64,000 bases of DNA. Origin: Massilia aquatica (GTDB lineage Bacteria; Pseudomonadota; Gammaproteobacteria; Burkholderiales; Burkholderiaceae_D). Shown in pieces: positions 37,001 to 45,772 of this stretch. Where the stretch lies: the NCBI RefSeq assembly GCF_011682045.1, contig NZ_VVIW01000026.1, forward strand, positions 26,676 through 90,675, given 5' to 3'. The position numbers and the translations under genes were made by a program. The notes beneath the pieces were generated by a model. It had not been told where the DNA came from, made no database searches, and worked only from the letters and a program-made list of their open reading frames with translations. Each line of letters begins with the position of its first letter. Positions within the stretch are counted from its first letter, which is position 1.

Positions 37001-37171
37001 CTGGTCCTGGGTGATCGCCTGCACGCTGATCTGCGGCAGGCCGCTCTGGATCGACCAGCTGGTGCGCACGAAATGATGGAAGGCCTTGTCGGGGTCGAGC
37101 GCGGCCGCAGGCTGGCACACTGCCAGGCCCGCCAGCAGCAACGCGCACAGCCGCGAAATAATGGTACTCAT
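34070..37171 (-). CDS. Diguanylate cyclase with two-component-regulator propeller sensor
   Basis: 1,033 residues. The start at 37171 opens a signal peptide (MSTIISRLCALLLAGLAVCQ). Then a periplasmic beta-propeller made of repeats such as 'YLWIATQAGLARFDG' and 'VWVGTYKGLTVVENG' (about residues 40-680), a Y_Y_Y domain, one membrane helix near residue 760, a short coiled coil and a C-terminal GGDEF domain with intact GGEEF (about 893). It should make c-di-GMP in response to an unknown periplasmic signal. The propeller layout is that of Reg_prop sensors. Confidence 0.9.
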   Translation of the reverse strand: MSTIISRLCALLLAGLAVCQPAAALDPDKAFHHFVRTSWSIQSGLPQISVQAITQDQQGYLWIATQAGLARFDGVRFTNYSPENQPALAGVWIRSLLADSAGRVWVGTYKGLTVVENGVFRAIAPADQLQFPVLDIHAMVEDQGRLVVATSSGVFDYDGSQLVHRPGSPAPATALLKSADGVYIGGAGGIFHSRGKDTELIALPAGLRRSVVSRLAEAQGKIWVGTSVGLYVRDGAQLIAATAEPVLQSSPTTMLYQDSDRNLWVASNAGMARIRDGKATEVISEKNPAAFKGVLAAFEDRERNLWLGSQWQGLVRLWNGSTRRLAAAEGLTEPIVWSVARAPDGRTWVGTSDGLSVYSDGRFRQVLGGSQLPHPHAYNLLADADRIWIGTRRGLVIWRDGKLEAPALFAPMASAQINGVVRDRNGVIWFPTSEGVFRLAAGTLTKFGKNEGLHDVRARQVRELKDGRLLVTTQDGLYELRGERLEQIGLDSGLQPGMDITAITELRDGSLVLGSLTEELYLFNGRRWHKFAAAEGLPPNAPFFLTEDAAGYLWSAGLRGILRVPVADMRQVQNGQSRSVNAEMILNERGDRRSGEQGYCCNGAGTAKGFMDPAGTLWLPSRDGVVTLDTMGLAKNMTAPTAVIERVRVLDTWQDIRQGQAGSLRVREDARDMAFEFTALSFQDPASVVLRYRLHGYDKDWRELAAGAPRSVNYTNLPAGAYTFEVKASNNADVWNRLPARLDFTIAPHFYETSWFYGLLLALLGGTVYGGYRLQRRAHEKQRAALELQVAERTEQLHVANRALELASQTDPLTGLHNRRYLSNQIPADLAFYERENKRTGSGENTLLFALVDIDHFKRINDTYGHRAGDRVLQQVSDVLRAQVRVGDYIVRWGGEEFLLVCRPSTRQFVPVLGERIRRAVANHVFDLGDGITVALTCSVGLAESGLYLDDSKRVGWEHLVELADAALYWIKANGRNGWSALRPKPGADNAELIEKLHLGAQAMIDTGRATLISSGDQLTAAHAALAESNDPA

Positions 37172-37344
37172 GCATTCATTCAAGTTGGCGCCCGTCCATT
37201 GCAAAGCATGAAGACGATAGTACGTGAAGGCGGGCGCGCACGGTGCGAATACAGCGGCGGGATGGACTGCTGTTGCCGATGTGCAACGATTGCTTGCTGA
37301 TAGGATATTTTAGCGGGGACCGTCGCGCAGGCCGGCCATGGGAA

Positions 37345-39606
37345 TCAGATCGCGCCGGTCCCGCTTTCGTCGTTGAGCCATTCGTACAGCGCCGCCGTGG
37401 CCATGGGGCGCGCGAACAGGAAGCCTTGCGCCAGCGGGCAGCCGAGCGACTGCAGGATGGCGGCCTGGCGTTCGTCTTCGACCCCTTCGGCGATCACCGA
37501 CAGGCCCAGGTTGCGCCCGAGCTGGATGACCATTTCGGCAATGCTGCTGCCGCGCGCCGAATGCGTGATTTCGGTCACGAACGCGCGGTCGATCTTGAGC
37601 CGGTCGACCTGCAGCCGCTGCAAATACGATAGCGACGAGAAACCGGTCCCGAAATCGTCGATCGCGATCGACACCCCGGTGTGCTTGACCTGGGCCAGCA
37701 TCTTGATCAGCAAATCGGGTTCTTCCATCGCCATCGATTCGGTGATTTCGAGTTCGATGAATTCGGGCGGGGCGCCGGTTTCTTCAAGCGCCGAGCGCAG
37801 CATGTCAAGAAAATAGGGGTGGCGGAACTGCACCTGCGAGACGTTGACCGACATGGTGAACTGGCGGTGCCCGGCGTCGCGCAGGCGCACCAGTTCGTGG
37901 CAGGCGCTGCGCAGCACCCATTCGCCGATGTCGATGATCAGGCCCGAATATTCGGCGATCGGGATGAAGCGGTCCGGCGAAATGTAGGTGCCGTCGGGCG
38001 TCTGCCAGCGCAGCAGCGCTTCGGCGCCGACCGGGCAGCGCGCCGTCAGGTCCATCTGCGGCTGGTACACCACGAACAGCTCGCCCTTGGCAAAACCGGT
38101 GCGCAGCGCATGCATCATGCGCACCCGCTCGCGGATTTCCACGCCCATGCTGCGCGAAAAATAGAAGTGGCCGGCGCGCTGCTGGGTCTTGGCGCGCTTG
38201 AGCGCGATGTCGGCGTCCTTGAGCGCGTCGGCGCCGCTGCCGTCGTGTTCCGACAGGCGCACCAGGCCCAGGGTGGCCGACAGCTGCACATCCTGGCCGT
38301 CGATCGAGAACGGGGTTTCGAACAGCGCCAGGATGCGCACCGGGTTGACCGCGGCGGCGTCGCCCAGCACGCAGAAAATATCGCCGCCGATGCGCGCTAC
38401 CGTCAGTTGCTGGCCGAGGCGCTGCTGCAGGCGGCTGGCCACGGCCACCAGCAGCTGGTCGCCGAACTGGTGGCCGAGGGCGTCGTTGGTCTCGGCGAAG
38501 TGGTCGAGGTCGACCAGCGACAGGGTGGCGTCGTCGCGCGCGGGACCGGCCAGGGCGGCGTCGAGGATTTCGACCAGGCGCGTGCGGTTGGGCAGCTTGG
38601 AGAGCTGGTCGTAGAAGGCGGCGTTGTGCAGGTGGCTGACCAGCTCCACGTTGTCCAGCCCTACCGCCACGTTGCTGCAAAATACTTCCAGCAGGCGCTG
38701 GTCGATCTCGCCCAGCATGCGCCCAGGCGCCAGGAAGGCGACGAAATCGCGGCTCGATTTGCCGGCGAAGAACAGGGTCACGGCGCCCGCTTCATAGATG
38801 TTGCGGCGCTGGGCCAGGGTGCGCTCCATGGCCGCGGCGACGGCGCTGTCTTCGCTCGTGGTCAGCTTGCCGCTGCCGAGGCGGCGGTAGACGCCGGCCG
38901 TGGCCATGATGAGCAGCTCGCGGCAGCGAGCGTCCGGACACTCCTGCACGCACAGCACCCCGTTCGGTGGGACCCCGAGGATGTCGGCGACCTGCGCCAG
39001 CACGCCGGCGGCGAAATTCTGCACGCCGTGCAGCGCCATCAGCTCGGTGCTGGCGCGCACCACCCGGTCGAGCCCGCGCCGGTTGGCGCTGATCGCGCAG
39101 ATTTGCTCGTACGAGCGGATCGCCGCCGTCACCGTGGTAAACAGCTTGATGCGGGTCAGTTCGGACTTGGTCTTGTAGTCGTTGATGTCGAAATCGCGGA
39201 TGGCGTCGATTTCGGGCGCGTAGCCGGGCTGCCCGGTGCGCAGGATGATGCGCACATCGGCCAGCTTGAGCGTTTCGCGGATGTAGCGCACCAGGTGCAG
39301 GCCGGCGTCGTCCTGTTCCATCACCACGTCGAGCAGGATGACGGCGATGTCGTGTTCGTGCTTGAGCATCTCGCGCGCCTGGCCGGCCGAGTAGGCGTGC
39401 ACGAATTCGAGCGGGCGCTGTTGCATGTCCAGGTTGCCGAGCGCGAAGGTGGTGGTCGAGTGCACGTCTTCGTCGTCGTCGATGATCATCACGCGCCATA
39501 CACCGCCCGCCACCGCACTGACGGGCGCACCGGGGTGTTCCTCCAAAAATACCAGGTCGTCGTGGTCGTCCTCAAGGTCGTCCAAGGGCGTGCTCGATGG
39601 GGGCAT
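37345..39606 (-). CDS. Response regulator with DUF3369, degenerate GGDEF and EAL domains
   Basis: 753 residues. The start at 39606 has GGAG 8 bases upstream. A receiver domain (MIIDDDEDVHS, LLDVVMEQ) comes first, then DUF3369, a GGDEF domain whose motif reads GGDIF and is probably inactive as a cyclase, and an EAL domain with intact EALLRW and DDFGTGFSSLSYL. It is likely a phosphorylation-controlled c-di-GMP phosphodiesterase. No cognate kinase gene is adjacent. The frame stays open far upstream through the antisense of aroC, but that part is not protein-like. Confidence 0.88.
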   Translation of the reverse strand: MPPSSTPLDDLEDDHDDLVFLEEHPGAPVSAVAGGVWRVMIIDDDEDVHSTTTFALGNLDMQQRPLEFVHAYSAGQAREMLKHEHDIAVILLDVVMEQDDAGLHLVRYIRETLKLADVRIILRTGQPGYAPEIDAIRDFDINDYKTKSELTRIKLFTTVTAAIRSYEQICAISANRRGLDRVVRASTELMALHGVQNFAAGVLAQVADILGVPPNGVLCVQECPDARCRELLIMATAGVYRRLGSGKLTTSEDSAVAAAMERTLAQRRNIYEAGAVTLFFAGKSSRDFVAFLAPGRMLGEIDQRLLEVFCSNVAVGLDNVELVSHLHNAAFYDQLSKLPNRTRLVEILDAALAGPARDDATLSLVDLDHFAETNDALGHQFGDQLLVAVASRLQQRLGQQLTVARIGGDIFCVLGDAAAVNPVRILALFETPFSIDGQDVQLSATLGLVRLSEHDGSGADALKDADIALKRAKTQQRAGHFYFSRSMGVEIRERVRMMHALRTGFAKGELFVVYQPQMDLTARCPVGAEALLRWQTPDGTYISPDRFIPIAEYSGLIIDIGEWVLRSACHELVRLRDAGHRQFTMSVNVSQVQFRHPYFLDMLRSALEETGAPPEFIELEITESMAMEEPDLLIKMLAQVKHTGVSIAIDDFGTGFSSLSYLQRLQVDRLKIDRAFVTEITHSARGSSIAEMVIQLGRNLGLSVIAEGVEDERQAAILQSLGCPLAQGFLFARPMATAALYEWLNDESGTGAI

Positions 39607-39906
39607 GTGTCGCTTCTCCAGGCGTTTCTCGGTAATGGCGCTGCGTCCGATGGTGGCATTGAACGCACAACCGTGCAGGCGCGCCGGCACAGCTTGCAGC
39701 GAACCGCCACTGCTTTTCCATAGCATGCCACGAATTCGGTTCACTGTATCTATTGACAGTAAGAAAAAGAAATTGCACAACAAGTCAAGGGAGTTGACAA
39801 AATAATCAGTGGCGCGCGGGCGCCGCCGCGGCCGGTCCGGGCCGCCGCCGCCAGCAAATGCGCGCGGGCTGGTAGAATTGGCTTTTCCGCCACTCACTTT
39901 CCTATC
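39607..39906. other. 300-bp intergenic region upstream of aroC
   Basis: Divergent promoter region between the response regulator and aroC. It is AT-richer around 39740-39810 and contains two TTGACA hexamers (39753 and 39794), but neither has a good -10 at the correct spacing. No gene or RNA was recognised. Confidence 0.4.
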
Positions 39907-41001
39907 ATGTCCGGCAATTCTTTTGGCAAGCTGTTTACCGTTACAACGTTTGGCGAGTCGCACGGCCCGGCCATCGGCTGCGTGATCGATGGCTGCCCGC
40001 CGGGCCTGGTGTTGTCCGAAGCCGACATCCAGCCCGACCTCGACCGCCGCAAACCGGGCACCTCGCGCCACGTCACCCAGCGCCAGGAAGCCGACACGGT
40101 CGAGATCCTGTCGGGCGTGTACGAAGGCAAGACCACCGGCACACCGATCATGCTGATCATCCGCAACCAGGACCAGCGCAGCAAGGATTACGGCAACATT
40201 GTCGAGAGCTTCCGTCCCGGCCACGCCGACTACACCTACTGGCACAAGTATGGCGTGCGCGATCCGCGCGGCGGCGGGCGCTCCTCGGCGCGCCTGACCG
40301 CCCCGGTGGTGGGCGCGGCGGCGGTGGCCAAGAAATGGCTGCACCAGCAGTACGGCACCGTGTTCATGGGCTGCATGAGCCAGCTGGGCGACATTGCGGT
40401 GCCGTTCGAGGCCTGGGAGCACGTGCCGAACAACCCGTTTTTTGCCGCCAGCGGCGACGCGGATTTGATCGCGCGCATGGAAGCGGCCATGGACCAACTG
40501 CGGCGCGACGGCGACTCGATCGGCGCGCGCATCGATGTGGTGGCCAAAAATATCCCGGTGGGCCTGGGCCAGCCGATCTACGACAAGCTCGATGCCGATA
40601 TCGCCTACGCCATGATGGGCATTAACGCCGTCAAGGGCGTGGAAATCGGCGCCGGTTTCCGTTCGGTGGCGCAGCGCGGCTCCGAGCATGGCGACGAACT
40701 GACGCTCGATGGCTTTGTCGGCAACAACGCCGGCGGGGTGCTGGGCGGGATTTCGACCGGCCAGGACATCACGGTGTCGATCGCGATCAAGCCGACCTCC
40801 TCGATCCGCACGCCGCGCCGCTCGATCGACAAGGCGGGAGCGCCGGTGATGGTTGAAACCTTCGGGCGCCACGATCCGTGCGTGGGCATCCGCGCCACCC
40901 CGATCGCCGAAGCCATGCTGGCGCTGGTGCTGATCGACCACGCCCTGATGCACCGCGCCCAGTGCGGCGATGTGCGGGTCGACACGCCCAAGATTGCCTG
41001 A
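39907..41001 (+). CDS. aroC: Chorismate synthase
   Basis: 364 residues. It makes chorismate from EPSP in the last common step of aromatic amino acid synthesis, using reduced FMN. Signatures [30 protein letters not shown] and [18 protein letters not shown] are intact. The next gene starts 5 bases after its stop, so the MFS transporter is probably translated from the same mRNA. Confidence 0.97.
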   Translation: MSGNSFGKLFTVTTFGESHGPAIGCVIDGCPPGLVLSEADIQPDLDRRKPGTSRHVTQRQEADTVEILSGVYEGKTTGTPIMLIIRNQDQRSKDYGNIVESFRPGHADYTYWHKYGVRDPRGGGRSSARLTAPVVGAAAVAKKWLHQQYGTVFMGCMSQLGDIAVPFEAWEHVPNNPFFAASGDADLIARMEAAMDQLRRDGDSIGARIDVVAKNIPVGLGQPIYDKLDADIAYAMMGINAVKGVEIGAGFRSVAQRGSEHGDELTLDGFVGNNAGGVLGGISTGQDITVSIAIKPTSSIRTPRRSIDKAGAPVMVETFGRHDPCVGIRATPIAEAMLALVLIDHALMHRAQCGDVRVDTPKIA

Positions 41002-41006
41002 CACCG

Positions 41007-42185
41007 GTGCCCGACGCCGTTGCGGCACCCGCGCCTGAAGGCGTGGCCGCACTGAGGCCGTTCGCGCTGTTCCTGTTCGCGTACTACGCGCAGGTCGGCG
41101 CGTTTGCCATTTACGCCACCCTGTTCTTCGCCGCGCGCGGCATGAGCGCGCCCCAGATCGGCGTGCTGATGTCGCTGATCCAGGTCATGCGCATCATCGG
41201 GCCCAACCTGTGGGGGGCGCTGGCCGACCATAGCGGCCGGCGCGTGGCTGTGCTGCGCCTGACCAACGCCTGCGCGCTGCTCGCCTTTGGCGGCATCTTC
41301 TTCGCCGACACCTACTTCCAGTTCATCGCCGTGATGGTCGCCTTCAACCTGTTTTCGAGCGCGCAGGCGCCCCTGGCCGAAGCGCTGCTGCTGGCCGCCC
41401 TGCGCGGCGACGCCACCAACTACGGGCGGGTGCGCATGTGGGGCTCGGTCGGCTTCATCGTGGCGGTGCTGGCGGCTGGCTGGCTGCTCGAGGCGCTCGG
41501 CGTGCAGGCCTTGCCGTCGATCGCGCTGTTCCTGCTGGTGTGCGTGGGCGCATCGGGTCTTCTGATCCGCCAGGCGCCGCTGGTGGCGCACGCCGCGGGC
41601 GCGCCGGGCTTGTGGAGCGTGCTGCGGCGGCGCGAGGTGATCGCGTTTTTCGTCTCCGCCGCGCTGATGGCGGGCGTACACATGTCGCTCAATGCCTTCT
41701 ATTCGCTGTACCTGGAGCGGGCCGGCTACAGTAAACCCGTGATCGGCATGATGTGGGCGCTCGGCGTGCTGGCCGAGGTGGCGTTCTTCTATTTCCAGGC
41801 GCCGCTGCTGCGCCGCTTCGGTGCGCGCAAGGTGATGATGTGCGCCTTCGCGGCGGCCGCCGTGCGCTTTCCGGTCATCGGCGCCGCCGGCCAGCTGCTG
41901 GCGCTGCTGGCGCTGGCCCAGCTGCTGCACGCGGCCACGTTTGCGGCGCATCTGTCAAGTTCGGTGATGGTCATGCAGCGCTGGTTCGCCGGTCCCCTGC
42001 AGGCGCGCGGGCAGGCGCTGTACATGAGCCTTGCCTACGGCATCGGCGGCACCGGCGGCGCTCTGGCAATGTCGCTGTGCTGGGACAAGATCGGCCCGCA
42101 GGCGGTGTTTTACCTGGCCGGCGCGCTGGCGCTGGCGGCGGCGGGCAGCGCGGCGCTGTCGTTCCGCTGGCAGCGCCAGGGGTGA
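41007..42185 (+). CDS. Major facilitator transporter (MFS_1-like/HcaT type)
   Basis: About 392 residues with twelve predicted membrane helices. The loop WGALADHSGRRVAVL between helices 2 and 3 has the MFS signature form. Overall it resembles the HcaT/LacY-like MFS_1 group, whose members move aromatic acids or sugars. The substrate is not known. Start GTG 41007 (alternative GTG 41043). The aroC frame ends 5 bases before. Confidence 0.85.
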   Translation: MPDAVAAPAPEGVAALRPFALFLFAYYAQVGAFAIYATLFFAARGMSAPQIGVLMSLIQVMRIIGPNLWGALADHSGRRVAVLRLTNACALLAFGGIFFADTYFQFIAVMVAFNLFSSAQAPLAEALLLAALRGDATNYGRVRMWGSVGFIVAVLAAGWLLEALGVQALPSIALFLLVCVGASGLLIRQAPLVAHAAGAPGLWSVLRRREVIAFFVSAALMAGVHMSLNAFYSLYLERAGYSKPVIGMMWALGVLAEVAFFYFQAPLLRRFGARKVMMCAFAAAAVRFPVIGAAGQLLALLALAQLLHAATFAAHLSSSVMVMQRWFAGPLQARGQALYMSLAYGIGGTGGALAMSLCWDKIGPQAVFYLAGALALAAAGSAALSFRWQRQG

Positions 42186-42201
42186 TCAGCGCCAGGGTTG
42201 A

Positions 42202-43716
42202 TCAACGCGGCTTGGCGGCGGCCAGCTCGACCTGCTGGCGTCGCACCACGGTCTTGACGATCAGCGAGCGCAGGTCGTTGAGCAGCGCGAATTCGGTCTG
42301 GCTCAGGTGAATCGCCGGGAAGCTGTCGTCCCAGTCGCCATAGATGAAGCCGACCGGCTGGCCGTTCGACGACAGCGGCAGGATCACGAAACTGCGCGCG
42401 TCCGACAGGCAGTCCTTCCACCACTGCGGCAGCTTGGCCGCGAACTTGGCGTCCTGCGCGTTTTCAACGAAAATCACGCGGTCGCTCCCGAGCGAGGCGT
42501 GGAACACGTTGGCGCTGTAGGCGTCGTCGAAGCTGAGCGCGCCGATCAGTTCCCTGGTGCCGTCGCCCAGGCCGATCTTGGCGATGTATTTGTTTTCGCG
42601 CCGGTTGCGCAAGAAGGCCACCGCGCGCGAGAAGGTCAATCCCTGGAACACGGTTTCCAGCGCCATCGACATCATCTGGCCCGGGTTGGCCGTGGCGACG
42701 ACGTCGCGCATGTCCGAAACGCCCGAGAGCAGCACCTTGTTGCCTTCGGCGCGCATGCGGCGCGTGGCCATGTCGGCGGCGCGTTTTTCGGCCGGCTTGG
42801 CCAGCGGCGCGATCGTCAGGTCGGTCGCCGCGGTCTCCTTGGCCTTGTCGATCGCGCTCAGGATATGATCCGGCGCGACCCCGAGCATCGACGAAAAACT
42901 GCTGGCCAGCTCGCGCACCTGGGCGGCGCCGGCTTCGTCGTCGTTCCACAGCGAGCTGGCGCATTGGGACGACATGGTCGATACCGCCGCCAGCCAGTCT
43001 TCGTGGGTGAATATCTCGCCGCGCGGGGCCGGTTCGACCCGGCGCATGCCGACGATCAGGTTCTTCGGCAAGCCCCAGTGCTCGGCGGCGGCGCGTCCGA
43101 TCGCTTCCATCGACAGGCCGAGCAGCGGCGGCGCGGCGGCGTCTTCGCCACCGGCGCCCCCAAGCGCCTGCAGCGCGCTCCAGCGCTCGGGCATGTAGAA
43201 GGTGATCATCATGCGCCCCAGCGTGTGCAGCATCGAGCACACCACGGCTTCCTCGGCGTCGCGCGGGCTGGCGCTGGCGCTTGAGGTGACCTGCTGCGCC
43301 ACCATCCCGGCCAGCACCGCTTTTTCCATCTCCACGTGGGCCACGGCCGAATCGGCCGAGGCGCGCGTGAGTTCCTCGATCAGCTTCAGGCCCAGCGCCA
43401 GGTGGCCGATGGCTTCCGTGCCGAGCACCAGTACCGCCTTGGTGACGGTGTTGATGCGCTGGCCGAACGCCGAGTACATGCCGCTGTTGGCCAGGCGCAG
43501 TACCTTTTGCGTCAGGACCGGGTCCGACAGCACCGTTTGCGTCATGCTGAACTGGTGCTCGTCCTCGCCGCGCATGGCGCCGAGGATGGCGCTGATGGCC
43601 TTGGCGAAGCCGGGCATGTCGCCGCGCCGGCGCACCCGTTCCCACAACTGGTTCAGGGTGGCGTCGGCGCTGGCCGGGCCGGGCGGCGCCGGCTGCAGCA
43701 GGGTGCCCGTGATCAT
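42202..43716 (-). CDS. HDOD-domain signalling protein
   Basis: 504 residues. The N-terminal HDOD domain (about residues 20-230) shows SDPVLTQKVLRLANSGMYS and MEKAVLAGMVAQQVT. The C-terminal half looks like a GAF-type sensor. HDOD proteins lack the HD metal ligands and act as regulatory scaffolds. It overlaps the following GGDEF/EAL gene: its ATG (43714-43716) and that gene's TGA share bases, the HDOD gene being downstream in the transcript. A functional pairing with c-di-GMP signalling is likely. Confidence 0.85.
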   Translation of the reverse strand: MITGTLLQPAPPGPASADATLNQLWERVRRRGDMPGFAKAISAILGAMRGEDEHQFSMTQTVLSDPVLTQKVLRLANSGMYSAFGQRINTVTKAVLVLGTEAIGHLALGLKLIEELTRASADSAVAHVEMEKAVLAGMVAQQVTSSASASPRDAEEAVVCSMLHTLGRMMITFYMPERWSALQALGGAGGEDAAAPPLLGLSMEAIGRAAAEHWGLPKNLIVGMRRVEPAPRGEIFTHEDWLAAVSTMSSQCASSLWNDDEAGAAQVRELASSFSSMLGVAPDHILSAIDKAKETAATDLTIAPLAKPAEKRAADMATRRMRAEGNKVLLSGVSDMRDVVATANPGQMMSMALETVFQGLTFSRAVAFLRNRRENKYIAKIGLGDGTRELIGALSFDDAYSANVFHASLGSDRVIFVENAQDAKFAAKLPQWWKDCLSDARSFVILPLSSNGQPVGFIYGDWDDSFPAIHLSQTEFALLNDLRSLIVKTVVRRQQVELAAAKPR

Positions 43717-45428
43717 CGCGGCCCCGCTTGCGGTTCGATCGGCATCAGCGACGCGTACAGGTCTTCTTTCAGGGCCGCCATGGCGGCGTGGGCCGGCATG
43801 GGTTTGCCGGTCAGGTAGCCCTGGATGTACTGGCAGCCGCGCTGGTCGAGGTAATCGAGCTGCGCCTCGGTTTCGACGCCTTCGGCCACCACCGACAGGC
43901 CGAGGTGCTTGGCCAGGTCCAGCACCGCGTTGCAGATCGCGCCATCCTTGGGCGCGTCGGGCAGGTCCTTGATGAAGGCGCGGTCGATTTTCAGCACCGA
44001 GATCGGGAAGCGCTTGAGGTAGGCCAGCGAGGAGTAGCCGGTGCCGAAATCGTCGATGGCGATGCGCGCCTGCCGCTCGGCCATCTTGACGAGGATGGAT
44101 TCCGCGTGCACGGGGTCGATCATCAGGGTTCCTTCGGTGATTTCGAGTACCAGCTGGCTGCCGCTCATGCCGGAAAAGGCGAGCGCGTGGTCCAGCACCT
44201 CGAGGAATTTATCGTTGCGGAACTGGCGCGGGCTGATATTGACCGAAATGTACAGCGATCGCTTGGCCGCTTCCTCGAAGTGCTTGAGCTGGACGCAGGC
44301 CGCTTTCAGGGCCCAGGCGCCCAGCAAATTGATCAGGCCATTGGTTTCGGCGATGGGAATGAAGCGCACCGGCGGCACCATGCCGAGGGTCGGATGCTTC
44401 CAGCGCATCAGGGTCTCGAAGCCCTGGATGCGGCGCGTGGCGGCGTCCACGATCGGCTGGTAGTAAAGTAAAAATTCGCCTTCGCGCACGGCCTGGAACA
44501 TGGCCGCTTCGAGCGAGATATCGTGTTCCGGCGGGCCGCTGGTGCGCGGGCTGTAGACCAGGCAGCGCGCCTTGCCGGTTTCCTTGGCGCGCGACATGGC
44601 GGCATCGGCCAGCGCGACCAGCTGGACTTCATCCTCGGCGTGCTCGGGAAACAGCGCCAGGCCGATCGAGGCGCCGATGTAGATGGTGTGCTTGTCGACT
44701 TCGAACGGGGCCTGCAGGGCCGCCAGCAGGCGCCCGGTGACCAGCTTGATCTGGGCCTCGGTGCAGGTGCCCGGCAGGACCGCGACGAATTCGTCGCCGC
44801 CGATGCGCGCCAGGGTGTCGCTGTCGCGCAGGGTGGTGCGCAGGCGCGCCGCGGCGATGCGCAGCACGGCGTCGCCGACCGGGTGGCCCAAGCCGTCGTT
44901 GACCTTTTTAAAGCCATCGAGGCCGATGGTGGCGACCGAAAAGTTCTGGCCCGAGCGGCGCGCGTGGGCGATCACCATGCGGATCCGGTCCGACAGCAGC
45001 AGGCGGTTGGGCAGTTCGGTCAGGCTGTCGTGGGTGGCCAGGTGGCGCAGCCGGTCTTCGGTCTCGCGCTGGGCCGAGATGTCGCGCCCGACCGCCAGCA
45101 GGACCGTGTCGCCGCTTTGCTGGACGCGGCACAGGCGCAGTTCGAACCAGAGTTCCTTGTGCGGGGCCTTCATGCGCAGTTCGATGCGCGCCGGGGCGCC
45201 GGCGGCGTCCTGCAGCGCCGCGCCCAGGCCGGCCTGGTCGGGGTCGGCCACCAGGGTGGCCAGAAAGGTCCCGGCCTCGAAGGAAAACAGGGCGCCGGTG
45301 CGCTTGCTGGCGGCCTTGATGCGGCCGCCCGCATCGAGGCGGAGCACGATATCGCCGGCCGCTTCCATGAACTGGTCGAGCTCGGTGAGGGTGTCGCCGT
45401 CGGGCACGGATGGGGCACTGGTGCGCAT
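43713..45428 (-). CDS. PAS-like GGDEF/EAL protein with degenerate EAL motif
   Basis: 571 residues from ATG 45428. An N-terminal PAS-like sensor (about 15-140) is followed by GGDEF with intact GGDEF motif (ARIGGDEFVAVL), then an EAL domain where the motif reads ETL (GFETLMRW) although [13 protein letters not shown] is kept. Cyclase activity is plausible; phosphodiesterase activity is doubtful because the first Glu remains but its context changed. No membrane helices, so cytoplasmic. It is translationally coupled to the HDOD gene by an ATGA overlap. Confidence 0.87.
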   Translation of the reverse strand: MRTSAPSVPDGDTLTELDQFMEAAGDIVLRLDAGGRIKAASKRTGALFSFEAGTFLATLVADPDQAGLGAALQDAAGAPARIELRMKAPHKELWFELRLCRVQQSGDTVLLAVGRDISAQRETEDRLRHLATHDSLTELPNRLLLSDRIRMVIAHARRSGQNFSVATIGLDGFKKVNDGLGHPVGDAVLRIAAARLRTTLRDSDTLARIGGDEFVAVLPGTCTEAQIKLVTGRLLAALQAPFEVDKHTIYIGASIGLALFPEHAEDEVQLVALADAAMSRAKETGKARCLVYSPRTSGPPEHDISLEAAMFQAVREGEFLLYYQPIVDAATRRIQGFETLMRWKHPTLGMVPPVRFIPIAETNGLINLLGAWALKAACVQLKHFEEAAKRSLYISVNISPRQFRNDKFLEVLDHALAFSGMSGSQLVLEITEGTLMIDPVHAESILVKMAERQARIAIDDFGTGYSSLAYLKRFPISVLKIDRAFIKDLPDAPKDGAICNAVLDLAKHLGLSVVAEGVETEAQLDYLDQRGCQYIQGYLTGKPMPAHAAMAALKEDLYASLMPIEPQAGPR

Positions 45429-45772
45429 TGTAAAAATTATTACCTTCGTAGTGTGGCTGGCTGCTGGCCGCTGGTGCCCTAGTTTAGCAAATCGGCATCC
45501 ACCGTGGCACGGAAAGATTCCAGAATGCATCAAAATCAGCCGGTGCGGTGCGTCATTCGATGTTGCTTGACCGAACGCAAAAAACGGCAGCCCGGACGGG
45601 CGGGAAAGCAACTCTTGCCCTGTTTTCGTCTTTCGGCTAGGCTGTAGCGCGGCACGCCGCAACGCCACCGGATGGTTTGCTATTGTCGCTTACCGGCGCT
45701 GTTCAGGGGCGCACGCGACCTGGAAATGCTGCTTTTGCGCAATATTTTTTGGAGTTTGAGACGATTCGCACC
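45429..45772. other. 344-bp intergenic region between divergent genes
   Basis: Lies between the GGDEF/EAL gene and the AidB-like gene. It must hold both promoters, but I could not identify a convincing -35/-10 pair, an RNA or a hairpin with a T-run. Confidence 0.35.

Noticed and set aside
34178..37300. 1,040-codon plus-strand frame opposite the propeller diguanylate cyclase
   Set aside because: Low-complexity antisense sequence. The minus-strand protein has a signal peptide and full domains.
39607..41052. Extension of the response-regulator frame upstream of 39606
   Set aside because: The frame stays open through the antisense of aroC, but the residues have no domain, and a good ribosome-binding site precedes ATG 39606.
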